Part shown: positions 42,970 through 51,160 of the stretch, one piece after another
How positions within the stretch are numbered: the first letter of the stretch is position 1
Layout of the letters: every line of letters begins with the position of its first letter
NCBI GenBank assembly: GCA_020852275.1
Contig: JADZBE010000013.1
Span: forward strand, 62,001-126,000
Direction: 5' to 3'
Origin: Phycisphaerales bacterium
GTDB taxonomy: Bacteria > Planctomycetota > Phycisphaerae > UBA1845
Length of the DNA: 64,000 nucleotides
Translations under genes and position numbers: made by a program
The notes under the pieces: generated by a model
Databases searched by the model: none
What the model was told of the DNA's origin: nothing
The model's input: only the letters and a program-made list of their open reading frames with translations

Positions 42970-43950
42970 TTACTTCGCCGCCGCGTCCCGCCATGCCGGT
43001 CTTTCCGGCAGCCGCGCCAGCGCTTCCGCCGCGACGTAGATCAGCCGCGAAACCCGCTCGATCTCCTCGCGGTTGATCTTGTCGGCCGTGTCGGTGGGGC
43101 GGTGGTAGTCGGGGTGGTCCTCGACGCCGAAGTAGATGAACGGGATCTTCTCGGCGAAGAAAACGTAGTGGTCGCTCTGGTAGGTCCACTCCGGGTGATC
43201 GAACTTCATCTCAATCCCCACGCGCTTCGCCGCCAATTCCACAAGCTCGCCGAACGCGGCGCAAGTCTGGTTACCCGTGCCGTGGATCGTCGGCGTGTCG
43301 CAGCGGCCGATCATGTCGGCGCAGATCATGGCGACGATGCGCTCCTTGGGCACGGGCGGGTTCTGAATGAAATGCCGCGAGCCGACGAACCCGCGTTCCT
43401 CGCCGGTGAAAAAGCAGAAGAGGATCGAGCGGGCCGGCGCGGGCTGCGCCTTCTTGAAGACCTTGGCGACTTCGATCACACCCGCTACGCCGGACGCGTT
43501 GTCGTCCGCGCCGTGATAAACCTGCCCGTCATGCACGCCGAGGTGATCCAGGTGCGCGCCGATGACCAGCCACTCGTCCGCAAGCTTGGCGTCCGCGCCG
43601 GGCAGGGCGAAGACGACGTTGTGCGCGGTCAACGCGCCGGTCTGAAATTCCTGGATGGGCGAGGCCCAGCCGGCGGGCGGCTTCAGGCCCGCCTGCGTCA
43701 ACTCCCTGGCGATGTACTCGGCGGTGAGCTTCTCCTCCGCCGAACCCATCGCCCGACCTTTCATGTCGGCGCTGGCGAGATACTCGACGTGCCGCATGAG
43801 CGCGTCACGGTGGATGCCCGCTTCGGGCAGGGCGGGTTTCGAGGAATCCTCCGCCGAGAGGCCCGTGGCGGGCAGCGACCCGCAGGCGCCACCCGGCAGA
43901 AGCGAACCCAGCACCCACCCGCAGCGTAGAATCCAGAAGAGCGTATTCAT
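42970..43950 (-). CDS. Exported M28-family zinc peptidase
   Basis: A 326-aa peptidase from ATG 43950; the ORF-track start would overlap the divergent gene. The N-terminus has a hydrophobic signal ('LFWILRCGWVLGSLLPGGAC'), with a Cys that could be a lipobox of poor quality. M28 zinc ligands are in place: 'LVIGAHLDHLG' (H, D), 'GADDNASGVAGVIEVAKV', 'FFTGEERGFVGSRHFI' (catalytic Glu and ligand), 'MICADMIGR' and 'DHPDYHRPTDTADKIN' (last His). These enzymes are aminopeptidases that release amino acids from peptides, here outside the inner membrane. It is divergent from the zinc-ribbon membrane gene by 35 bases. Confidence 0.9.
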   Translation of the reverse strand: MNTLFWILRCGWVLGSLLPGGACGSLPATGLSAEDSSKPALPEAGIHRDALMRHVEYLASADMKGRAMGSAEEKLTAEYIARELTQAGLKPPAGWASPIQEFQTGALTAHNVVFALPGADAKLADEWLVIGAHLDHLGVHDGQVYHGADDNASGVAGVIEVAKVFKKAQPAPARSILFCFFTGEERGFVGSRHFIQNPPVPKERIVAMICADMIGRCDTPTIHGTGNQTCAAFGELVELAAKRVGIEMKFDHPEWTYQSDHYVFFAEKIPFIYFGVEDHPDYHRPTDTADKINREEIERVSRLIYVAAEALARLPERPAWRDAAAK

Positions 43951-43985
43951 GAACGCATGATACCACCGAGCCTTTCGCGTGCTGC

Positions 43986-44519
43986 ATGGATTCCCAACCA
44001 CGACCCAAGCCGGGGCGACTGATACTGTTCTGGCTGGCATCGGCGTTCTTCTCGTTCATCCTTGGTGTTCCGGCAGTGACGCCGCCGGGCAATGTATGGA
44101 CACTTGGTCATACGATCGGGCTGGCTATTCTGCTGCTCGGCGCCATGGTCTGTGCCCGATGGGAACGCTCCCGCTGGGTGTTCTTTGCATACGGTGGCTT
44201 CGGTGCGCTGCCCTTCCTGTTCATCCTTGTTCCGGACAGCCGGGACATGATGCGCATCGCGAGCAGCTCGGAGAGCCTTTGGGGCTACATCCACATGTGC
44301 TGGGCATTCGTGGTGTTCTGCTGCCTGGCGTGCCGTGGGCTGGCGACGCTGACGTGGAAAAGGATGGATGAGCGCCGCAAGGTCCGTGAGCAGTCGCCGC
44401 AGTGCATCCGCTGCGGGTACCTGCTGTACGGTTTGTCCGAAGATCGCTGCCCGGAGTGCGGCACGTTCTTCGACGGTCCGCCGCCGCCGGCGCCTGATGC
44501 CGGCGCCAGTCAGGTGTGA
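43986..44519 (+). CDS. Four-helix membrane protein with C-terminal zinc ribbon
   Basis: A 177-aa protein. Four membrane helices are visible ('LILFWLASAFFSFILGVPAV', 'TIGLAILLLGAMVCA', 'WVFFAYGGFGALPFLFILVP', 'MCWAFVVFCCLACRGLATLT'). Then comes a cytoplasmic zinc ribbon 'CIRCGYLLYGLSEDRCPECG' with the CxRCGYxLxGL...RCPECG pattern, which I know from many planctomycete proteins of unknown role, and a Pro-rich tail. The ribbon may hold zinc or mediate contacts. The ATG at 43986 is only 35 bases from the divergent peptidase start, so both promoters overlap. Confidence 0.75.
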   Translation: MDSQPRPKPGRLILFWLASAFFSFILGVPAVTPPGNVWTLGHTIGLAILLLGAMVCARWERSRWVFFAYGGFGALPFLFILVPDSRDMMRIASSSESLWGYIHMCWAFVVFCCLACRGLATLTWKRMDERRKVREQSPQCIRCGYLLYGLSEDRCPECGTFFDGPPPPAPDAGASQV

Positions 44520-44602
44520 CTGGATGACGATCTCGCAGAGTTGCCGCCGGGAGAGGTGAGCAGCGACCCTGAAAAAACGTTTCCGCTTCCCAGCGTCTTC
44601 AT

Positions 44603-45613
44603 CTACGCCGCGCCCGTCTGCACCGCCTTCGGCTCCTGGTGCTTGGCGCGTTCGCGGAGGATGTCCAGGCGTTCGCGGACCTCGGTGGCCATGCGCGAGT
44701 TGGGGAACTCGCGGATGAGCTGCGCGCCGGCCTCCAGCGCGTCGTGCCAGCGATGCTCGGTGACGGCGAAGCGGAACTGCACGCCGAGCTGCATCAGCTT
44801 CTCCTTGAACACGGATCGCGCTGAATCCTGCAGCTCCTGCGCTTCATCCGGCGTCATGTACAAATCCAGGTCGCGCAGCACCTCGATGGCGCGGTCCACA
44901 TCGTGGCGCTGCACGGCCTGCCGCCAGTCCGCCAGCAACCCGTTCTTCCGCTCCTCCCATAGCGCCTTCAGCCGCCCCGGAAGCGGCGTGACGCGCGGAT
45001 CATCCGGCAGCAGTTTCAGCAGGCGATCCACCTCGCTGCGCGCAAGCTGCCACTCCGACTTGCGGCAGTGCTCGTCGATCAGCGCCATCGCCTCGTTGAG
45101 ACGGCGAGTTATCGCCTCGGCCTTGGAGTCGTGGATCTCGTCGCGAATCTGCGCCGCTTCCTCGCGGTAGCCGAACCGTCGCTCCATCTCGTCCGCAAGA
45201 TGATACGCGCCTTCCCAGTCCTCCCGCCGAACGGAGCCGCGGATCGTCTGGCGCAGCGAATCCAACTCGTGGTCGCGGTGGACCAGCGACTTGGCGAGGT
45301 CGGAAATCTCCGAGTTGGTCACCAGCACGTCGAGCCGGGCGAGCTGCTTGTGAATCGTCTCGTGCAGGTCGCGCAGCTCCCCGAGCTGACGCGCGTTGTT
45401 CGACTCGATTTTGATGAGGATGGAAATGACGGCCGTGGCGAAGAAGCCCAGCACGATTGCGGCGATGCCCCCGATGTACGGCCAGGGGTTGATCGTCGTC
45501 GGCGTCTCCACCAGCCCATAGCCGATCAGCCCGACGCCCGCGAGCACGGACGCCAGCGCGCAGATGCCGACGATGAAGTACCAGTGTCCAAACCTTCCCG
45601 GCAATGAGTTCAT
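44603..45613 (-). CDS. Two-helix membrane protein with coiled-coil/TPR-like cytoplasmic region
   Basis: A 336-aa protein with AGGAGGTG four bases from ATG 45613. Two close membrane helices ('WYFIVGICALASVLAGVGLI', 'YIGGIAAIVLGFFATAVISI') are followed by a helical region of about 270 residues, rich in Glu, Arg and Leu. It contains a coiled coil ('RQLGELRDLHETIHKQLARL') and TPR-like hairpins ('EDWEGAYHLADEMERRF', 'RWHDALEAGAQLIREFPNSR'). No enzyme motif is present. It is probably a scaffold at the inner membrane. The family is not recognised, and the neighbours (zinc-ribbon protein, archease) do not inform. Confidence 0.75.
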   Translation of the reverse strand: MNSLPGRFGHWYFIVGICALASVLAGVGLIGYGLVETPTTINPWPYIGGIAAIVLGFFATAVISILIKIESNNARQLGELRDLHETIHKQLARLDVLVTNSEISDLAKSLVHRDHELDSLRQTIRGSVRREDWEGAYHLADEMERRFGYREEAAQIRDEIHDSKAEAITRRLNEAMALIDEHCRKSEWQLARSEVDRLLKLLPDDPRVTPLPGRLKALWEERKNGLLADWRQAVQRHDVDRAIEVLRDLDLYMTPDEAQELQDSARSVFKEKLMQLGVQFRFAVTEHRWHDALEAGAQLIREFPNSRMATEVRERLDILRERAKHQEPKAVQTGAA

Positions 45614-45655
45614 CGAGCACCTCCTGTCTCATCGCGGTACCGACCCGCGGCCGTG

Positions 45656-45797
45656 TGCCACTGCTCTGTGAGCAGTGGAAAGCCCTATCCATCGTCGTCA
45701 CAAGACGCGCTGCTTGCGCCCTCCAGGAGGCACTGCTCACAGAGCAGTGGCACGCCCCACAGAACAGTGGCACGCCCCACAGAAGAGTGGCACGCCC
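45656..45797. repeat. 20-bp tandem repeat (three copies) with a facing inverted copy
   Basis: CACAGAGCAGTGGCACGCCC, CACAGAACAGTGGCACGCCC and CACAGAAGAGTGGCACGCCC run from 45738 to 45797. TGCCACTGCTCTGTG at 45656-45670 is the exact reverse complement of part of the unit. This accounts for much of the gene-free 45614-45945; nothing else is recognised there. Confidence 0.85.
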
Positions 45798-45945
45798 CAT
45801 CTATCGTCGGCACAACGCGCGCCGTTGCGTTGGCCTGTTTGCTTCACACGGGTGCACGTGATATCGGACGAACCGCGTTGCCTGCGGCCTCAGGTTCGAC
45901 TCTTGCGCCTCCCGTGAGGGGACTTCGCAACGCATCTGCCCAGAC

Positions 45946-46365
45946 TCAGATATCCACGATGACGCGCGCCTCCACGCCTCCCGCAACCTCCCGGATCGAA
46001 AGCTCATGGTACGTTACCGCCTTCACCTCGCGCAGGCACTCTGAAGCCGCTTCATCGAGGACGGCCCACTCCCCCGCCACGCGCAGCACCTGCCCATCAA
46101 ATTGGACGGCCGCCGGCTGCGTCAGGATGCGTCGATTCCGCTCGAACTCCACGAGCAGCCTGGTGAGGTAATCCCGAAGCAGCGTCTCCGCGTCGCCTCC
46201 CTGAAACTCCAAGTTCGCCATTTCAGAGACGGGTCCGCCATGCAGATTCCCAATTGCGGCATAGAACGCCTCCGCGGCGGGTGGGATGAGTTGGGCTGGA
46301 CTTGGCGCCCAGATCCGCAGCCCCATGTCGGCTGTGTGATCGAAAAGTTCGAATCCCGCCTCCAC
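45946..46365 (-). CDS. Archease (RtcB activator)
   Basis: A 139-aa protein. 'FELFDHTADMGLRIWAPSPA' with 'AAEAFYAAIG' is the archease N-terminal signature. 'VKAVTYHELSIREV' followed by 'VEARVIVDI' at the C-terminus supplies the invariant 'KA(V/I)T(Y/H)H' and final Asp that bind metal. Archease speeds guanylylation of RtcB and allows multiple turnover. The start is uncertain: GTG 46365 fits the protein length of the family, but its AGGAGG lies only one base upstream. The next start, ATG 46443, adds 26 unlikely residues. rtcB is 25 kb away in the window. Confidence 0.88.
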   Translation of the reverse strand: MEAGFELFDHTADMGLRIWAPSPAQLIPPAAEAFYAAIGNLHGGPVSEMANLEFQGGDAETLLRDYLTRLLVEFERNRRILTQPAAVQFDGQVLRVAGEWAVLDEAASECLREVKAVTYHELSIREVAGGVEARVIVDI

Positions 46366-46580
46366 GCCTCCTTTATAAGACCCGCAAGGAGGGAGGAAAA
46401 GGGTCGTCGGGTAGAGCCTCCTGGGTCCGAACCGACAAGCCACGGGGCACAGAGGCGGCCTGCTGCCGACGCCGGCCTATTACTCCGGCCACTCCAGGCC
46501 GCTTGGGTGTCCCTGTGCTCTTGAGGAGTGCGGCGCTTGGAAGATTCGCGTCTGCGCCGATCCTGCGGGCTTTCCCGATT

Positions 46581-46599
46581 TTGGCATGGCCCTTGCAAT
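46581..46599 (+). promoter_or_regulatory. Sigma-54-type promoter upstream of gltA
   Basis: TTGGCATGGCCCTTGCAAT matches the -24/-12 consensus TGGCAC-N5-TTGCA. The GG at 46583-46584 and GC at 46595-46596 are exactly ten bases apart. Transcription would begin near 46607, about 137 bases before the gltA ATG. The match is at sequence level only. Confidence 0.6.
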
Positions 46600-46743
46600 C
46601 CTTGAGCCAAAGTCAATAGGATACTCTTAGTGCGAACGCAGCGGTTGTTTTGTGCGATTGCAAACTCGCGGGGAGCGAATGTCACTTGAGCTTTTGCAAA
46701 TAAAGCAAGGGTGATTCTCCACATTCAGACAGAGGTTCGACTC

Positions 46744-47880
46744 ATGGCTATCACTGAGATCATTCCGGGTTTGGAGGGTGTTCCGATTGCGGAGTCGGCC
46801 ATCAGCCGCGTGGACGGTCAGCGGTCGCTGCTCGAGTACCGCGGGTTGAGCATTGAAACTCTGGCGGAGCACAGCACGTTTGAGGAGACGTGCTACATGC
46901 TGCTGTACGGCAAGCTGCCGACGCGCACCGAGCTGTCGGACTTTGCGGCGGATGGCACGCGGCATCGCCGCCTGAAGTACCGCATCGTCGATCTGCTCAA
47001 GTGCCTTCCGGAGCATGGCCATCCGATGGAAGCGCTGCAGGCGGCCGTCGCCGCGATCGGCATGTTCTATCCGGACCGGTACAACCCGAACGCGGCGCAG
47101 AAGCGCCTGTCATGCCTGCGCCTCATCGAGAAGGTTCCCGTCGTCGTCGCCAGCTTTCATCGTTTGCGCAACGGCGACGACAACGTGGTTCCGCGCCGCG
47201 ACCTCAACATCGCCGGGAACTTCCTCTACATGCTCACGGGCAACGAGCCGGACCCGCAGGCCACCCGCATCCTCGACATCTGCATGATCCTCCACGCAGA
47301 GCACACGATGAACGCCTCGACGTTCGCCGGGCGGGTGGTGGCCTCGACGTTGGCGCATCCCTACTGCGTGGTCAGCTCCGCGCTGGGGGCGCTGTCGGGT
47401 CCGCTGCACGGCGGGGCGAACGAGCAGGTGCTGCAGATGCTGGAGAGAATCGGCTCCCCGGAGAACGCCCGCGCGGCGCTGGCGCGCATGGTGGAGACGA
47501 AAGAGAAGATCATGGGCTTCGGGCACCGCGTGTACAAGACGGTGGACCCGCGGGCCAAGATCCTCAAGAAATATGCGGAGGATCTCTGCCGGCGCAGCGG
47601 CAACAAGCTGTACGACATCGCCGCGAAGGTGGAGGAGGTTGCGTCGGAGGTTCTCTCGGACCGGGGCATCTGCCCCAACGTGGACTTCTACTCCGGGCTG
47701 GTGTACGCCGAGCTGGGCATCCCGCGAGACTGCTTCACCTCGGTGTTCGCCATGGCGCGGGTCGTCGGCTGGCTGGCGCACTGGCTGGAGCAGATCGAGA
47801 ACAACCGCATCTTCCGACCCACGCAGCGCTACGTCGGCAAGGTGGGAGACGCCTACGTTCCGATCGCCGATCGGCGCTGA
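46744..47880 (+). CDS. gltA: Citrate synthase
   Basis: A 378-aa citrate synthase of the short, dimeric type; ATG 46744 with AGAGG upstream ('MAITEIIPGLEGVPIAESAI') is chosen over 46711. Active-site elements are in place: 'HAEHTMNASTFAGRVVAST', 'GALSGPLHGGANEQVLQML', 'KIMGFGHRVYKTVDPRAKIL' (catalytic His), and 'CPNVDFYSGLVYAELGI' (catalytic Asp). The enzyme condenses acetyl-CoA and oxaloacetate to enter the TCA cycle; short forms may also accept propionyl-CoA. The upstream 378-base gap is less GC-rich and carries a sigma-54-type element, suggesting regulated expression. Confidence 0.94.
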   Translation: MAITEIIPGLEGVPIAESAISRVDGQRSLLEYRGLSIETLAEHSTFEETCYMLLYGKLPTRTELSDFAADGTRHRRLKYRIVDLLKCLPEHGHPMEALQAAVAAIGMFYPDRYNPNAAQKRLSCLRLIEKVPVVVASFHRLRNGDDNVVPRRDLNIAGNFLYMLTGNEPDPQATRILDICMILHAEHTMNASTFAGRVVASTLAHPYCVVSSALGALSGPLHGGANEQVLQMLERIGSPENARAALARMVETKEKIMGFGHRVYKTVDPRAKILKKYAEDLCRRSGNKLYDIAAKVEEVASEVLSDRGICPNVDFYSGLVYAELGIPRDCFTSVFAMARVVGWLAHWLEQIENNRIFRPTQRYVGKVGDAYVPIADRR

Positions 47881-47982
47881 GCGGTCGGCCTCGACGCACG
47901 TTCGGGGCAAGACCAGACCGTGAGTATTGCGATTCCCGCGGTCCCGCACGGTAGAACCGGCGGTATTGCAGAGCCACATGCG

Positions 47983-48021
47983 GCCGGGCGGCACGGTCTG
48001 GCGTACGCGCCAGGTCGTGGG
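47983..48021 (+). repeat. Family A core copy
   Basis: GCCGGGCGGCACGGTCTGGC-GTACGCGCCAGGTCGTGGG. It matches the 3' two-thirds of the 58-bp element at 17207 and 41824. Confidence 0.75.
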
Positions 48022-48319
48022 TAAGTCAGCGGACCTCGGCGGTGAAATGCCTGGGTTTCCCCGGAAAAGTCGGGCCATCGTCTTCATCGCGCGCCTGTGT
48101 GGAAACTGTGACTCCCCATAATCTCACAATCAAGCGACAGCCTGTTGGCACTCGGAAGGACGCGGCCGGGGCGGCGAGGTGAACGGGTTTTCGCGCGAGT
48201 GCCGCAACGCTGGCATCGGGAGTTTTCCCCACGAAAGGGCTGAGAATCCAGGCTTTTGACGGACCGAAAAAGATTTTTTGAGAAATCTTGGAAAAAAGTT
48301 TGTTACGGCGCGGGTCTGC

Positions 48320-48410
48320 ATACGATATTAGAAGTGTCCGAAACAACCTCCTCCTTCCTCCTGGGAATTCGCCAGCGCGGCGTTGAAGCCGTGTTGGCGA
48401 ATTCCCGTTT
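48320..48410 (+). ncRNA. Candidate small RNA with a 19-bp hairpin
   Basis: GGGAATTCGCCAGCGCGGC (48363-48381) and GCCGTGTTGGCGAATTCCC (48388-48406) form a 19-bp stem with a six-base loop when read as plus-strand RNA, with two G-U pairs; as minus-strand RNA these two pairs would be A-C mismatches. Just before it is AACCTCCTCCTTCCTCCTGG, complementary to Shine-Dalgarno sequences. A possible promoter, TTGTTA (about 48299) with TACGAT or GATATT 15-18 bases later, lies upstream. No known RNA class is recognised. Confidence 0.35.
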
Positions 48411-48711
48411 ATGGACCGTCCGATGGCGGTCCCAAGGCCCGATTCCTTCAAGGCAAAGGTCAGCATCGCGCAGGTTGCGGGCGCGCGGAGCCCGCCGTGC
48501 CCGACCCCCCGAGTTTTTTTGAGATTGCCCTGCCCGCGCTGCGCGGCGGGCGTTGCGTGAATCTGACGTGGCCCCCGCACCCATCATCGAGAGCATTCGC
48601 GTTCGTTCATGCTCGGTGAGCAGAGCTTGGCGGCCGGCGGTGGAACTTCACACCCGACAGGGGCACGCCACCCTCGCGCTGGCGGAGGTCGAGGGCTCGC
48701 AGGAAAACTTT

Positions 48712-48766
48712 GGATTCCCGCCTTCGCGGGAATGACGAAGCTGGATTCCCGTCTTCGCGGGAATGG
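48712..48766. repeat. Family F double palindrome
   Basis: GGATTCCCGCC-TTCGC-GGGAATGAC (48712-48736) and GGATTCCCGTC-TTCGC-GGGAATGG (48743-48766) in tandem. Compare 30495-30519. Confidence 0.85.
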
Positions 48767-48955
48767 CGAGCGTTGCCTTTCACGACGGATGGATGGCCGG
48801 GGTCGTCGTTGACGGCGCCAGGGAGAGATGCTCCGTTCGCTGCCATCTACGCATGGCGCCTCGGGGATACCGCGGAGCTTCAAAGCCGCGAAGGTGGAGC
48901 AGCGGTCCTGCTTGCGAAGCCCGCACCCATTCTTGGCAGGCACCGTGGATTGTGC

Positions 48956-50149
48956 TTATGGACACTCATCCTGCAGATGGCAGACATTCACCCGATGGGC
49001 GCCCGGCGCGACGCCGGTGTAGGTGACGGTTGCCCGACCGTCGGGATCGGTCATGACCTCCATGGGGTTGTCGCCGTCCAGCGTGAACGTGACGATGCTG
49101 TTGCGATACGCCTGCTTCAACTCCGCGGTCACTTCCGTGCCGTCGTCGTTGCAGGTCACGCTCAGATCGGCGACCGGTTTGCAATCGCCGCTGGCCGGGT
49201 TGCGGGCGAGAAAGATGTTGCCGTTGGCGTGACCGAACGCAAAGGCCTTGCCGTCGGGCGCGAACTGGATGGAGTTGACCGTCCGCTCCCGATCAGACGT
49301 TCGCACGCGCGAGCCGTCTTCAAGGTTCCATAGAATGAGATCCGGATCGAGCCTGCCGCCCGTGACGAGGTACTGGCCATCCGGAGAGAACGAGAGGCAG
49401 TTGGTGCTGAAGTGTCCCCGGAGCGTCGCAAGCAACGCGCCATCGGCGACACCCCAGAGCTTCACCTCGCGCCCCGCGGTTCCGAGGACGAGGCTGTCGG
49501 GCGAGAACGCGATGGCCGTGATGGCGTTTCCATGCGACAGCGTCCGGAGGAGCACACCGTCCGACACGCGCCAAACCTTGGCGGACGCGCCGGTTACGGT
49601 CGCCAGCAACGCGCCGTCCGGTGAATACGTCAAGGACGTTACGCTTCCGGTGTTCCATGTTCCGACCAAGGATCCATCTGAAACCCGGTAAAAGTTGACG
49701 CCGTCGCCGCCGGGTGCCGCGAGGAGTTCCCCATCCGGAGAAATTGAAAACGAACCCGCGGCGGCGGGAATCGTGTAAATCGGGACGCGGTCCGGCAGGC
49801 GCCAGACTGTGATTCCGACGAAGGACCCCGCCGCGGCGAGCAAGGCGCCATCCGGCGAGAACTGCAGGACCCGGGCGTTGCCTCCCATTCGAAACCTCCC
49901 GAGCTGCGCCCCGTCCTCCATCCGAAGCAGGGCAAGATGCCGGCGCCTGATGCTTCCCGCCGCCACCAGCGTTCCGTCCGGCGAAATGTCCAGCGCGACA
50001 ACCGGTTGGCCCAGAGCATCCGCCTTCCAGATCACCTCGCGATTGCCCTGCGCCCACGCGAGGGCTGACATGGCACAGCCGCATGCAGCGGCCATGATGA
50101 TGAGCCTGGCAACCGGAATTCGACGCTCCTGACGATTCGTGCGAAACAT
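48956..50149 (-). CDS. Exported WD40-type propeller with Cys-containing C-terminal module
   Basis: A 397-aa protein from ATG 50149, which has GGGGAG upstream and a signal peptide ('LIIMAAACGCAMSALAWAQ'). About seven to eight blades follow with the repeated 'SPDGxLLAxxG...V.(L/V)WRxxDG' pattern (for example 'TSLTYSPDGALLATVTGASA'). The last about 75 residues leave the propeller at 'CKPVADLSVTCNDDGTEVTA' and end 'VAPGAHRVNVCHLQDECP', a beta-sandwich-like module comparable to other exported proteins here. It probably acts outside the inner membrane as a binding protein. Partner unknown. No operon partner is adjacent. Confidence 0.83.
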   Translation of the reverse strand: MFRTNRQERRIPVARLIIMAAACGCAMSALAWAQGNREVIWKADALGQPVVALDISPDGTLVAAGSIRRRHLALLRMEDGAQLGRFRMGGNARVLQFSPDGALLAAAGSFVGITVWRLPDRVPIYTIPAAAGSFSISPDGELLAAPGGDGVNFYRVSDGSLVGTWNTGSVTSLTYSPDGALLATVTGASAKVWRVSDGVLLRTLSHGNAITAIAFSPDSLVLGTAGREVKLWGVADGALLATLRGHFSTNCLSFSPDGQYLVTGGRLDPDLILWNLEDGSRVRTSDRERTVNSIQFAPDGKAFAFGHANGNIFLARNPASGDCKPVADLSVTCNDDGTEVTAELKQAYRNSIVTFTLDGDNPMEVMTDPDGRATVTYTGVAPGAHRVNVCHLQDECP

Positions 50150-50557
50150 GTGCGTCACTCCCCTCAAGACCACGAAATCTCGTCCACGCCGTTCTGGGGG
50201 CCAAGCCACAAGCGACCTCATAAGGCTGAAGCGAATGTCCGCTGCAACCGTGTCCACTCGGATTGCAAGCTGGCTGTCAATCGCCGGCGGGACGAAGGAT
50301 CTGAAGAGGGAAAAGACCCACTGGAGTGCAGGGTTCATCTCCCCTCCCTGCGGCGCTGGCTGGCTTTCTCCTTACCGGCAAAGGATCAAGCCCGGATGCT
50401 GTCATTCTACCGTGTGGGCTTCGGGTGTTCAATAACTTCATTGTTGGTTGGGCGACCACAGCGTCTGGCACCGGATTTGGGCATTTCCGTTCGAGTCGCG
50501 CCCGATTTCGATTTCATCCTGGGAGGCTCGAACCATTGCCCGGGGTCGAGTGGACTC

Positions 50558-50716
50558 GATCGCCGAAGCTAAGTCAGTTGATCGCCGAAGCCGAGTCAGT
50601 CGATCGCCGAAGCCGAGTCGGCCCGATCTCCGAAGCCGATTCAGCTTGATCCCCGGAGCCGATTCAGCTTGATCCCCGGAGTGGCGTCAGCCCGATCCCC
50701 GCAGGGGATCAACGTG
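50558..50716. repeat. 22-23-bp tandem repeat, seven copies
   Basis: Units begin with GATC at 50558, 50580, 50602, 50625, 50648, 50671 and 50694 (periods 22, 22, 23, 23, 23, 23), of the type GATCGCCGAAGCCGAGTCAG-TC drifting to GATCCCCGGAGCCGATTCAG-CTT. The period is not a multiple of three and there are no spacers. Confidence 0.9.
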
Positions 50717-51107
50717 AGTAGCCGTGGGCGCAGCCCACGGAATCTGGCGCGTGGGGGACGCAACCCCGAATGAGGTTGTACGTCTGCTGCAATTCCGGTG
50801 CGCGCACGGGAGCTGATGGTGCGACCCCTCCGGGGTCGAACCGCCGTGGGCGCGTTTCCCGCAAGCTGCGCCCGGGGCTATTCACGTATTTGCCCTTTAT
50901 CGCCGGGCGGTGCGAGCCTGCGACCACGTGGATTCCTGGCGGCGTGGACACGCCGACTCGCGAGGCGGTCGCCAAATGGACACCCGGCGCCGCGACCGTC
51001 AAGGAACAAATTTCACGACCCGGGATCTCGCTCTCCGTCGCGCGGTAGCGCATCCGCATCCGGGAGATGTTGGGAACAGGCGTCCGCGCGATCGGCGCCG
51101 AACGGGT

Positions 51108-51131
51108 CGCTCCCGCACGGTCGCGGCTCTG
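51108..51131 (-). repeat. Family C arm (single)
   Basis: CGCTCCCGCACGGTCGCGGC-TCTG, one mismatch from the reverse arm at 12398-12421. It lies 30 bases downstream of the fliD stop. Confidence 0.75.
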
Positions 51132-51160
51132 ATCAGATGCAACTCGTGCCAGGCACTGCA

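Larger units (their letters stand above)
47881..48955. other. 1075-base gene-free region with repeats and a candidate RNA
   Basis: No ORF here looks like protein. It holds a family A core (47983-48021), a lower-GC island with two hairpins (48270-48406) and the family F double palindrome (48712-48766). Everything else is unexplained GC-rich sequence. Confidence 0.6.
50150..51160. other. 1011-base gene-free region with tandem repeat and palindromes
   Basis: Short ORFs here have repeat-like translations and no ribosome-binding site. It carries the seven-copy 22-23-base tandem array (50558-50716), then palindromic blocks GCCGTGGGCGCAGCCCACGG (about 50718) and ACCCCTCCGGGGT (about 50822), and a family C arm at 51108. 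No gene is supported. Confidence 0.6.

Noticed and set aside
50558-50716. CRISPR array or coding repeat
   Set aside because: No spacers; period 22-23 is not a multiple of three; no reading frame is kept.
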